Assembly (NCBI GenBank): GCA_039621445.1
Contig: CP154956.1
Coordinates: 9,423,443-9,487,442 of the forward strand
Length of the DNA: 64,000 bases
Reading direction: 5' to 3'
Source: Euglena gracilis
Taxonomy: Eukaryota > Euglenida > Euglenophyceae > Euglenales
In this document: one piece after another, positions 42,940 to 53,428 of the stretch
Numbering within the stretch: the stretch's first letter is position 1
Layout of the letters: the number at the start of each line of letters is the position of its first letter
Translations under genes and position numbers: made by a program
The notes under the pieces: model-generated
The model's input: the letters and a program-made list of their open reading frames with translations, nothing else
Database searches by the model: none
What the model was told of the DNA's origin: nothing

Positions 42940-44380
42940 TGTAAATTGCCCATGAAAAAATTGACTGAAGTGTCACCCGGAAGACCACAAAAATGCTCGG
43001 AAAAACAGCCAAAATTTTCGAACTACATATCAAGTAAAAAAAATTTGGCGATATTCACGACAGAACAGATGAAGCGGAAAAACGCTTCATTGATTTCTGA
43101 AATTTTAAATGTTATTTTTGGCAGAAGCCTATGTAAATACGCAGCAGCGAACTGTTATAGAAAACTTACTATTATGGACAAACAACATACGACAACATCT
43201 GTCTGGCACACAGACAGATACATAATGTGAGTATATGTATAGCAAATACCTGTGTACTAACACATAGCATAACAACGAAAATAAAGTGAGATGCATAATG
43301 AAGCGGAATACCGCTTCATTGATGCACCTAGTCGTGATATTACATAAAACGTAGCTGAATCAAAACTAACAGAAATACAGTTACATTTATGCTTTACAGG
43401 ATAAAAAGGAGGAGAGACCACATTCTGTCTTTGTGATCAACTCTACCCGACACCGACGTTGACCACGGTCGGTGTCGGTGGTTCCTGTGGGCTGCCGGGG
43501 CCGCAAGCGGCGGAAGCAGGCACCCGGCAGCCCCGTGGCTCCCCGCCTTGCACTTCCGGAGACAGAATGGTTTTAGACCTAAACTGAACGTATAACTAAC
43601 ATTTGAGGTTTGTGGTGCAATTGGCAGTTTGGCAGTTTGGCGGTTGCGTAGTGCGCGGAACAACTGCTTAGGTCCATGAAAAGCAGGTAATGAAGACAAA
43701 GTAAGCGGTTTTCCGCTTGCTTTGCAAGCATTTGACAAAATTTCACAAAAAAGGGGCGAGGCTGGACTGGGTCCAATTCACTTCCCCGTACCCCTGAACG
43801 GTGCCCAACCGTCAGGGGTCGGTTACGGCTTTTGCTGGACCAGGCAAGCGATCGTACAATCCAGGCTCCCCATTCATCGCAATACATAAACGTTACGTAA
43901 TGTACAATGAACGTTGCATAATGCACTTTATGGTTTAATTAAACGTTAACGGTTAACAACATCGCGTATCGAATTCCAATGCTTACAAATCGAGACAAAA
44001 TAAAACTTCAGAATGAACAGGAGGCGGTTTTCTGCTTCCTTTTAAAAGGTGTCCAATTTTCTTAATATCACTCGCGAGCTACATAACTGTTTACCGGTTG
44101 CATGTACCATGAACAGAACAACAATCGTAATGTTAGCATCTAAATTGAAGAACGCGGTTACAGTGGTGGACCAAAGCCAAGATTGGTCCACCGCAACTCG
44201 TCGTGTACGTACCTTAGCCTTTGGTACGACACTTGCGCTGAGTTCGAGTCCATGAGAAATCCTCTGCAAACATCACCTTGGCGGAGTTTATACCATGAAA
44301 ATTATGATGAAAGGAATTTTTATGTCAAACAGGATGCAATGAAGCGGAAAACTGCTTCACCTACGACTTGAATCGCGATG
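42940..44380. repeat. AT-rich island with dispersed GAAGCGGAAAACCGCTTC palindromes
   Basis: Variants of one palindrome occur at about 43070 (ATGAAGCGGAAAAACGCTTC), 43298 (ATGAAGCGGAATACCGCTTC), 43703 (AAGCGGTTTTCCGCTTGC), 44022 (AGGCGGTTTTCTGCTTCC) and 44338 (ATGAAGCGGAAAACTGCTTC). Larger hairpins (43440-43560; 44160-44200 GGTGGACCAAAGCC..TTGGTCCACC) lie between. No ORF is convincing. Dispersed short GC-rich hairpins in AT-rich DNA are typical of organellar genomes, so a nuclear copy of organelle DNA is possible (inference). Confidence 0.6.
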
Positions 44381-44429
44381 ATGTTTGTTCATACCGAGTG
44401 ATGTGACCACAAAATACTAACTCCCCCCC

Positions 44430-44810
44430 TTAATAAGTGCACGGGTGCGCACATTTTAGGGACGTAGTTTCGGACGCCAAGGGGTCGCGCACTTATTAGG
44501 GCACTGCGCACTTTTTAGGGCAAAACCCAAAACACTTGACTTCCCACCACTCTTTTTCAGTTTTCCTCCTTCTTGTGATGTGAAGCAATTATTCAAGTGA
44601 TTATGCGTCAAATTTGGGTTTGGACGATAGAAATATTTGGTCTGAGAAAGACAGTTCTGAGAATTGTGTGTGCTTTCTGACCTGAAACGTGACAACGGTT
44701 TCTGCTTTGGGGGGTGCGCACTTTTTAGGGAGATAGTTTCGGACCCCCGGGGGGTGCGCACTTATTAGGGCACTGCGCACAATTAGGGCACTGCGTTTCG
44801 GACGGGTCAG
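44430..44810. repeat. Dispersed TTAGGGCACTGCGCAC repeat, copy 2
   Basis: Same order of motifs as 8995-9345: TTATTAGGGCACTGCGCACT, ATATTTGGTCTGAGAAAGAC, GAATTGTGTGTGCTTTCTGA, then GGTGCGCACTTTTTAGGGAG and GCACTGCGCACAATTAGGGC. It has one extra unit at its left end. Confidence 0.8.
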
Positions 44811-45560
44811 AAATTTTGGGCAATTTACGCCGCCTAAGAAAAATTGGAATTCATCGAAAAATGTCGACAAAAGCCCCAACATGGTGCTTTTGAAAATGGA
44901 CCTTCCCCTCATTCACTGACTGGGACTGGGGGCCAGTAGCTTAAGGTTGCAAATCAAAGTTTTGCGACAAAGCATTTGCAGGGTGGACAAAAATTGCTTT
45001 GGACAAAAATTATAATAGAAAAAATACAATAAACTTTTTTTGATTTTGGAAAATAAACTTTGGTAAAATTTGGTATTCAACCACTTCTTAACACTTTCTT
45101 GCAATATGTCAAAAATTTCTGCCCATGCTTTTCATCGAGGAAATTGAACAACTTCTGGCTATTTTGCCTCAAAAATGCCATCAAGGGTCAATATTTGCCA
45201 ACGTTTGTGCATTTTTCGTCATTTTTTGTGTTATAGACCATCCCCAGCCATTTTTGCTTTATGGAAGGGTGTGGGAAACCGACACTGGTCGAAAAAAATC
45301 GGTAAAAATTTATGGTAAAATTTGAGGATTTTACCATAATGTCTGTCTTCCTCAATTTTTGTCCCTCCCTGTATGTTTCCAATTTTGCCATGATAAATTT
45401 TTGGGAATTTTCCTGCTCAAACTGCCCGCGTTGCCATGGAGGGGGGATTTGGTCGCCAAATCAAAGCCCCCAGGGGATTAACATTTGGAGGGTTTTATAT
45501 TGGGCAGTTCTTTGGACAACCCTGGAAGAAGGGAGTGCGTTGTGCTGTGAGGTGCCTGCC
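44811..45560. other. No supported gene
   Basis: AT-rich then mixed sequence. Only short unassignable frames. Confidence 0.4.
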
Positions 45561-45829
45561 CATAGCGCCCCCCCCCCCCCCCCCCCCCCGGGTGATTTGG
45601 GTCCAGCCAGGCCCGAGCCAACCCAGCCAATTCTCCCTTGAAAATGGCCATTTTTGGGGTGGCCAGGGGGGGGGGGCGTTGAAACAAACCCAAACCCCGA
45701 CCCCGGGGGGGGGAACATGCCCTCCCCCCAGCCTTCCCATCAGCACCCAGACCACCCCGGGGGCGCGACCTTCCTTAAAAAGAAGCCTGGTTCAAATCGA
45801 CTGGAACTTTCGGTATTTCGCTTCCTTTC

Positions 45830-46130
45830 GGCGACAAGAATTTCGCCCAGACCACAGACTGAGATGCCCAGCCCCGAAGTAGGACCGCAACGTTGGACCC
45901 CACAACACACTTGGGGGGTGGTGGCTGGAGCGTTGGAGGGGGAGGGCAGGGGAGGAGGGCCAGAGGGGGGCCGGCCACCGCGGGGGGGCAGGTGGACGTC
46001 GACGGGTGGCGGGCTGGCCGGGGAGAGGGATGGGGGCGGCCGAGCCGGCGGTATCCGACCGGGGGCGGCCCACCCCCGCGGGCGGCGCCTCGGCCGCAGC
46101 GCACGTCTCACGTGGGCTGCTGTGGGTGGA
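45830..46130 (-). other. GC-rich Pro/Gly/Arg-coding-like block, unassigned
   Basis: All minus-strand frames are open over much of this stretch because of its GC content. One reads GLGISVCGLGEILVAERKR and a Pro-rich tail. It may be an exon of a minus-strand gene, but nothing identifies it. Confidence 0.2.
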
Positions 46131-46134
46131 GGAG

Positions 46135-46385
46135 GGCGACACAAAAAAAAATGCAAAAAAACAAAAATAAATGAAAAAAAAACACAAAAAAAGAGGCAAA
46201 TTGCATGTAAAATCTTGTCAGGAGCTCCCCCGGGATGTTCAATCTCTGCGGGAGAGAGACTTAGAAAAATCTGTGGCTCCGTTGGGGAAAATGTTTCATT
46301 TTTATAAAAATATGCATTTTGTTTACCAAAAGCTGCAAAAATGACAAAAATTGAAAAAATATTTGGTCTCGGGGAAAGCAAATAT
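46135..46385. repeat. A-rich CAAAAAAACGCAA module, copy 1
   Basis: Ordered landmarks: oligo-A with CAAAAAAACA, then AAATTGCATGTAAAATCTTG, GAGCTCCCCCGGGATGTTCA, TTGGGGAAAATGTTTCATTT, GTTTACCAAAAGCTGCAAAA and TGACAAAAATTG. The same order recurs at 46720-47020, 47425-47705 and, inverted, 57905-58135. Confidence 0.8.
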
Positions 46386-46394
46386 TACATCGCT

Positions 46395-46640
46395 TTAGCG
46401 CCGGAGTCCCCCAGGCCGCCGAGGGGTGCGCCGGCCAACAGCGACCCGGCCGGAGGACGCCGCCCCCGACCCCCCCGCCAGCACCGCCGCTGGCGCCGGG
46501 CGCTCCGCCGTCCACCACCAGAGGCCGAGCAGCACGGAGGTGGTCACGGGCCCCGACCACAGCGCGGCGCTGGGCCCGGGCCGGAGGGGGCCGCCCAGCG
46601 GGCCGGGGGTCGCCATGGGAGCGCTGGGGAAGGCGGGCAC
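46395..46640 (-). other. GC-rich open block, unassigned
   Basis: A minus-strand frame reads PGPSAALWSGPVTTSVLLGL and WWWTAERPAPAAVLAGG. It looks partly coding but no family is recognised and the plus strand is equally open. It lies between copies 1 and 2 of the A-rich module. Confidence 0.2.
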
Positions 46641-46719
46641 CGGTGGCGACCCAAAGTCCCAGACCCAGTCACGCCCCCAGTCACGCCCAGTCACGCCCGT
46701 AATCACGCCCGAGGGGGGG

Positions 46720-47025
46720 GGGGGGGGGGACACAACACGGACCCTCAAAAAACGCGACGTAAAAAAACCACAAAAAAAAAACGCAAACAAACAAAAAAGC
46801 ACACAAAAAACGCAAATTGCACATAAAATCCTTTCGGCTCCCCAAGACGTGCACTTTTCCACTGGAGAGGAAATTTTCGGCTCCGCTGGGGAAAATTTTG
46901 CCATTTTGCCTCCAAATAAGCATTTTGTTGACCAAAAAATGCAAAATGACAAAAAATTGACAACATTTTTGGTGTAATGAGAGAATCGGGGCCAAAACGA
47001 GGAATTTTCACAATAAAAAAATTCA
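46720..47025. repeat. A-rich CAAAAAAACGCAA module, copy 2
   Basis: Starts with a G16 run and ACACAACACGGACCCTCAAA. It has AAATTGCACATAAAATCCTT, GGGGAAAATTTTGCCATTTT, AAGCATTTTGTTGACCAAAA and AATGACAAAAAATTGACAAC in the family order, then GGGGCCAAAACGAGGAATTT, shared with copy 3. Confidence 0.8.
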
Positions 47026-47424
47026 AACAAAAAAAAAAAAATCGCCGAGATTAAAAAAAAGAACACAAAACCCTCCGCAAGTTTTCCCAAAATCGAAAAA
47101 CACAAAAAAAACCCGCAAAAAAAACGCATTTGCGTTTTCCCCTCTGTTGGGAGCCTCCCCCCCCCCCGGGACGCTGGAACGGGGGGGGGGGGCAATCAGC
47201 ACCGCCCCCCACAGCGCTAGTTGGGTCGCCCGAATGAGGGGTAGGTGGGGCAGAGAGGTGTTGCAAAATTGGCGCCCCCACCAACAAATTCCCCCCCACT
47301 GACGCATGTGGAGGGAGCCATTTTTTTAAGGGATTTGAAAAATAGACGAATTTTTGGCTGTGCCCGGGTGGGGGTCGCTGCGCCACCCCCCTTTCCCCCT
47401 GCCCCCCCACTAACCCTCACCATG

Positions 47425-47705
47425 GGGGGGGGGCATGACGTAGACCCTCCAAAAACGCGACGCAAAAAAAGCACGAAAAAAACACAAATAAACGCAATAA
47501 AAAACGCAATAAAAACGCAAATTGCATATTACACCCGTCATGAGCTCCCCCGGGATGTTCAATCTCTCCTGGAGAGGACTTACAATTTTTGCTAGGGAAA
47601 ATTTTTCATTTTCATGAAAATAACAACTTTGTTACCAAAAGATGCAAAGATGACCAAAAATTGACAAAATCTTTGGGAACAGTCGGCACCAAAACAAGGA
47701 ATTTT
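47425..47705. repeat. A-rich CAAAAAAACGCAA module, copy 3
   Basis: Starts at GGGGGGGGGCATGACGTAGA and AACGCGACGCAAAAAAAGCA. It then has AAATTGCATATTACACCCGT, GAGCTCCCCCGGGATGTTCA, GTTACCAAAAGATGCAAAGA and ACCAAAAATTGACAAAATCT, ending in CACCAAAACAAGGAATTTTT. Confidence 0.8.
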
Positions 47706-48269
47706 TAATTGTCAAAAAATTTCAAACAAAAGTCCAAAATCTCCTGAGAGAAACGCAAAACAACAACAACAAAAACCACAAAAACCCGAAAATTTTACAA
47801 AAATTAAAAGAAAATTAAAAAAAAATCTCAATTCTCATTTGTGTACCCCCTCTGCCCTCAATCCCCCCTCTCCTTTTTAAAGGGCATTTCATTTTTCGAT
47901 GTGTCTCCCCCACCCCCACTAAGGTTAGTGGGGCACCAATTTTGTAACATTTGGGGGCAATGACCTCAGGTGAAATGCATGGAAATAGAACAAAAGGGGT
48001 GTCCATCTCTGTCGCTATTGCCCTTGTCATCAAATCGTGGGGGTTGACGCCAGTTTTGCAAAAATGCTGCTGTCACGCCCAACCCCCTTTCAAGGTTTAT
48101 GGACAAGGGACACGCATGGCAGCCGAGTTGCAACGCGCCTCAACGGACCGTCACACTGCCAGCTCAGGTTGGTGAGCGGGCTGCCGGCCGATGTGATGGG
48201 CACGACTGCCGCCCGGCCCCTCGCGCCCGAGACCGCGTGGGCCGGGGTGGGCGGCCGGGCGGTGGGGCC

Positions 48270-50141
48270 CTACCCAGCGGCAATCCGTTCCTGCACCGCC
48301 TGCAGCAGCCCTGCCAGGCCGTAATACCGCACTTCCTTCTCCAGCAGCACCAGCGCCTCCTGTGCCGGGACCGGCGCGACACGGCCGCGCGACGCGGGGG
48401 GGGGGGGCAGCAAACGTTGTGCTGATATGTCAGACGACACCAGCGCACAGGGCTGTACGGGAAAGCCTGGTGGGGGGGGGGGCGATGAGGTAGCTTCGCC
48501 ACTGGCACCTTTCCGCGCCAACAAAACAGAACAAAGCCTCGAAGCCGCAGGAGGAGGCCCAAACGTCTCAAAGTAAAGCACCGATTCGTCTCCCAACCCG
48601 GTGGTGGTTGTCCAAAACAAACCTTGGAGTTCGGGAAATCGACGGGGCGGCCCTCCAGGTACGCCACGATGGCGGGGAAGAACGCGGGATCCCTGACGGC
48701 GAGGTGGAACGAGTGCACGCCCGCCACTGGATTGGACGTGGCCTTCCAAATCACTGGAGGGCACACTCCGTGTGCCGACGCTTGGAACCAGAATCCTTCT
48801 GGCTGGCAGCAGGGGTCCCCAGGCTTAAATTTGAACAGGTAAGGTTGACTTGTGCTTGGTCAACCTGGGGGGGGGTCTTGTTTTGGGGAGCGGGGGTTAT
48901 GCAATAAGAGAACTCTCCACAGACACTCTTTTGAACCATTTGAAACATTTTTAAAAATTTGAAAAAGAGAAACGGTAACTAAAATCACGCGAATACACAG
49001 ATAATCAACACCAGAGGCTTACTAGGATGAGGCGAGGTTTGGCACTCACATTGCTACTGGAGACTTGAAACCATCCGCATTTTGGACTGGACAAAAATCA
49101 TTTTCTGATGAAAAAAACAGAAATGAACAACGGTTCAAAACGTACACCAACGTTGCAAAAAGGAAGAAAAGAAATATGTACCCCCCCCCCCCCCCAAATA
49201 AGACCCCAAGTCGACTTTTTGGGCCTGTTGCTGAAAACTCCAAGGGGTGGTCTTATTTTTTGGGGGGTCTACTTTTTGGATTTTTGCTTGAAAAGTCGAC
49301 CGAAAAAAGCATTCCTGCGGGAGGGTCCATTTCCAGGTTTGAAATATTTTCTTTGAGTTCCCCAGGGAAAATAATATAAAATTTAAAATGAGGGGAATGG
49401 GAAACCACTACGGGGGGATTTCAGGGTCCGAAATGTCGTCAAAAATCATCAGTACTTCGTGCCGAGAAACAGGGCTCAGCCGGACACCTTCCGGGGGGAT
49501 CGGGCGGGAACCCACCGCCCCCCCCGGGCCACCAACCTGTGGGGGAAAAAGATGCAATACAGTGGTCTCGACTGGCTCTGGCTGGCACGCCTGTCGATGA
49601 CGGTGGCGCCATCCTTCAGCGGCACTTTGAACTTCCCCCCGAACACCTTGCCAATGTGCGACTCTGCGGAAATTCAGGAGGGGTTGGCACGAGGGAGAGA
49701 TCAACACGCAGCAACATTCCATTTCCTGAGCCGCTACATATGCAAAAATTCACAATGGGTTGCGGACCTAAATGCAGCATCATCATTTTGCTCAAATTCC
49801 CCTCTGCCCATGTGGCTGTTTGTTTGGTGCCTTCCTCTCTTCCAGGCTGGCGCTGGTGTCCGCCCATGGTACTTTTTTTGAATGCATCAAATTGGCGTTT
49901 CATGTTTTTATAATTGGAGAAAATGATGCCAATTAAAATAAGCAGAAATGACATGAATTAAAATGGTAGCCATTCCATAAACGTTGGCATCAGTTGAATG
50001 TTGAGGTGCTGGAGTGTACATGGCCCTTGGGGCCGGGCTGGCACGTGTCTGCCACCGCACACACTGCACACCAGGGTATTTAGTGACATCCTCCCGTCTC
50101 AGCTGGAAGCGGTGTCCGCGCAGATCCAGCGTGACATATGA
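48270..50141 (-). CDS. KCTD-type BTB/POZ (T1) domain protein, C-terminal four exons
   Basis: T1 domains of this type oligomerise and often act as Cullin-3 adaptors. Exons splice in phase: 50072-50141 (YVTLDLRGHRFQLRREDVTK; acceptor CCCACAG, donor GTGTGC); 49589-49663 (SHIGKVFGGKFKVPLKDGAT then VIDR; acceptor TTCCGCAG); 48623-48726 (AVRDPAFFPAIVAYLEGRPV then DFPNSK; donor GTTTGT); 48270-48359 (EALVLLEKEVRYYGLAGLLQ then AVQERIAAG, stop TAG 48270-48272). Joined, they give the canonical order: strand pair V-x-L..G-x-x-F, TKYP, G-x-F, D..FIDR-like, RDP-x-FxxIxxYL, LLEE-x-x-YYGL. The protein ends right after the T1 fold. The first exon with the start codon is missing upstream of 50141. Introns are about 0.3-1 kb. 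Confidence 0.9.
49185..49280. repeat. C-run to G-run inverted repeat in KCTD intron
   Basis: CCCCCCAAATAAGACCCCAA and, in inverse, GGTGGTCTTATTTTTTGGGG form about 90-bp hairpin DNA with poly-C and poly-G ends, resembling the G-run elements. Confidence 0.5.
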
Positions 50142-50418
50142 CTGTGGGAGACAGGGGGGGGGGGTACATGTTGGAAAAGAGGCCACGCGTTGGTACGAGA
50201 GTCTGATCAAACCATTCAGCAAAGCGCAAGCAGTTGAAACGAAGGAGAGATGAACTCCTAGAACGGGGGTCTCTCTCTCTGTTTGTGTGTGTTGAATGTT
50301 TTCTGATAATGCTGTCCGTTTTTTTGATTGCCCCGCAGCTGGGTGGGTACCACGAGGGAGGTGGGGTAGGCAGGCTAGTTCGCTTGTGTCGATCGTGCAC
50401 CACGGGGGACCCCAATGT

Positions 50419-50692
<274 letters not shown>

Positions 50693-50699
50693 TTGACTG

Positions 50700-51880
50700 G
50701 ATGCTGGGGCCCCCGATGCGTTCTGCGAGACGTTCTCTCCTAATGGGGCAACAAATGAGTTGAATTGGGAAACACCCACCTGGTTGTAAAACCTTTGAGA
50801 CAGTTTTGGTCATTTTGACTTCTGGTGCTTGGTGAGAACCACCTGGGGGTAGAACTGCCCAGAGGGATACGATCATCGCAAAAGAAAATACATCCTCATA
50901 TGCTCGATGGGGGAATAAAACACACATGTCTGTGTCTGCTGAGGAGAGGTGCGAGGTGCGAGAGAACAGCAGCTGCCATTCAGTTCCGGACGCCTGGTCA
51001 TTGCCTTTCAAGTTTGAACCTGCTGGTCTGTGCATATGGGCAAACCAACCAGTCCAAAAGAAATGCCCCCCCCCCCCTCAGAGAAGCACGTCACACCAGC
51101 CACAAGTGAGGGGGAGTGCCTCCTCTCCGCCGTGAGGTTAAGGCTGCTGATGCTCTCTGCACTGCCAGAGGTCTGCAGAGGTGGAATTGTGCACCCCCCC
51201 GCCCCGTCCAAGGAGCAGGCTCTGCCACCGCTCACTGGGGGGGATAGGTGGTGAACGGCACCCATCAAGCAATTTTGGGGGGAAAGCCCTGTTGGTCCGG
51301 ACCCTGCGTTGCCCCTCCTCAACCCGCGGATCCGAAGCCACGCCGGTGGACTGTGCTCCCAAACGGTGCCACATCGTCCTCTGGGGCGGCGCCGTTTCCA
51401 TGAGGGGAGACCCCTCAGGGTTCCCTGTGGCCGACGACGGACCCACGCTGGAGGTCGTTTGGGGGGCCAGGGGTGGCGGCTGGCACACACCGCCTGGAAG
51501 AGGGTCTGCAACTGCATCAGCTGCTTCAGAAGCCCGTCCAACCCTCCAGCGGGGCCGCATCAATCCCTCCCCAACCATGATGGGGCACCCACCTAAATGC
51601 CCAAATTCTCATTTTCGGAAACTGGAGCAAAATGTGGGACTTTTTGCACCCGCCCAAACCTGCCAGAAATGCCTGTTTTGACTTTTTGGGTGTTTTTTTT
51701 TTAGGGGGGGGACAAACTTAGCGGTAAAGAATACTTTAAACCCATTAATTCCATATTTCAGGCCCCCAGGGGGGAAGGGGGGTCTAATGAATTTCCGGCT
51801 GCAGCTGGGGGAACTCCCATCCAGTGCCCCCCAGGGAGAGACAACGGATGGGCTTTCCTCCGACGTCGTGGGTGGCTTCT
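50700..51880. other. No assignable gene
   Basis: Should contain the 5' part of the minus-strand KCTD gene. One ATG (50820 region, complement) gives MTKTVSKVLQP before a GTGGGT donor, but its phase does not fit the next exon. Other frames overlap on both strands. Confidence 0.3.
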
Positions 51881-51885
51881 GTGGG

Positions 51886-51916
51886 CATTGCTGCTGTTGT
51901 TGCTGTTGTTGCTGTT

Positions 51917-51956
<40 letters not shown>

Positions 51957-51985
51957 TTGTTGCTGCTGCTGCTGTTGTTGTTGTT

Positions 51986-52016
<31 letters not shown>

Positions 52017-52092
52017 TTGCTGGTGTTGCTGCTGCTGCTGCTTGCTGCTGCTGTTGTTGTTGTTGTTGCTGGTGTTGCTGCTGCTGCTGTTG
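51886..52092. repeat. (CTG/TTG)n trinucleotide repeat
   Basis: About 205 bp of CTG and TTG triplets (CAG/CAA on the minus strand). On the minus strand it could encode polyGln, but flanks do not support a gene. Confidence 0.95.
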
Positions 52093-52389
52093 TTCCCCTA
52101 TACCCCCCCTCTCTGTGATGCCACACAACGGGGTCCTTATTCCTAACCAGCACCATTTCCCAGCGGCGGCTGGAATTCCCGGCAGAGGTCGTTCAGAGCA
52201 TCCTGTGACTGACACAATTCCCTGGATTGTGGCTTCAGAGTTGGGATCCCCGGGACTTCAGCTGGAAGGGAGTCGGTGCCCACCACACCCTAACCCAGCC
52301 GGACCGTAGCCTTCTTCCCCCTGCTGACCCAAACCCAGAGTTTGACTGCCGCGGCCAGACTTCACAAATGGTGACACACAAGCCACAAA

Positions 52390-52540
52390 CATACATCACT
52401 TAGTCACTGGCCAGGGGGTGGGTGACTGGTTTTGTCAGAGTGACTGAGAGGTTTCTTTGGCCCCCTGGGGTGGTCGGCAAAAACCACCAAAGTGACCCTC
52501 CTGGGGCGTTGGAAGACATTTTCCTCTCGTTCATGGTCGA
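52390..52540. repeat. Dispersed GTGACTGGTTTT repeat, copy 1
   Basis: Ordered motifs CACTTAGTCACTGGCC, GGGTGGGTGACTGGTTTTGT, CAGAGTGACTGA, GGCAAAAACCACCAAAGTGA match 60025-60170 in the same orientation. Confidence 0.75.
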
Positions 52541-53428
52541 TTTCCCCCTTGGATTCCAAAGTGTTCCAGATTGGTGCCAAAGTGTTCGAAGGCAGTGCAT
52601 TGTACAGCCTGAGGCCCCCCACCTTTGTCCCCCCCCCCCACCGAATGCAACCGTCAAACCCTGGCCGGACCCTGTCCCCCTTTTGCCCTGGGGGTGGCAA
52701 ACCGGGCCCCTGACTCCGCTGCGCCTAGAACGCCCCTCCTAGTATCTGCGCTGCATGGCTGGACCTGTCCTGAGAGCCTGGACCGGAGGTGGACACTATC
52801 GACAGTTTGTGGGTTGCCCTGACTTGCCTGCCGTGTGTTGAATGTGGAATGGAGCCTCCCCCCCCCCCCCCCAAGACTTCCCTCTGTGCTCGCCAACTGG
52901 TCGTCTTGGAACCTGTCTCCCACTCTGTTTCCGCCGACCCCTTTCTTTGTGAGGTTTCAAAAATTGTGGCATTCCCCCCCTTTTTTAATATCCAGGGGTC
53001 CAAATCCTGTGTCCTGTCTCCTTCCTCTGTAATTGCTGGTCAGATACAGTTTCCTGGGGGGGGGCACCATTTCACACACCCTTTTCGGGGATGCCCACCC
53101 TCGCGCGGTGCGTTGTTGCCCCTTGCGCATTTTTGGGACCTGTTATTTCTCCAGAACGTTTTGCAAGAAAAATTTTGAAACACTTCTAGGCAGCAAAAAG
53201 AATTCTGGGTTGATTGGTAATTGGTCCCCTGGTTTTCTCTTCAATCATGGCCCGCGCCAAGCGCCTCGGGGGGGGGGGGGCTTATGCAATCCAGTGTGCC
53301 TCAGCCAAGATTGAGGCGCATTCCTTTGAGGTTTGAGGGACCCATTGCTTCAGCTCAACATGGGATTGAAGCTGGACCCTTGACCCTTCTCTCTCCCCCG
53401 CAGGTTTTTGTCGTTCCTCCAATTTCAG

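Noticed and set aside
44200-44275. tRNA-like T-arm (GAGTTCGAGTCCATGAG)
   Set aside because: The flanking bases do not pair into a 5-bp stem and no acceptor or anticodon arm is present.
45400-45800. Pro/Gly-rich ORFs around the C22 and G8 runs
   Set aside because: Compositional artefacts; both strands and all frames are open, with no family motif.
50780-50850. First exon of the KCTD gene (MTKTVSKVLQP before GTGGGT)
   Set aside because: Donor phase 1 does not match the phase-0 start of the next exon.
51784-52215. PolyGln/polyAla/polySer protein on the minus strand
   Set aside because: Open only because of the CTG/TTG repeat; no flanking coding signal or splice sites.
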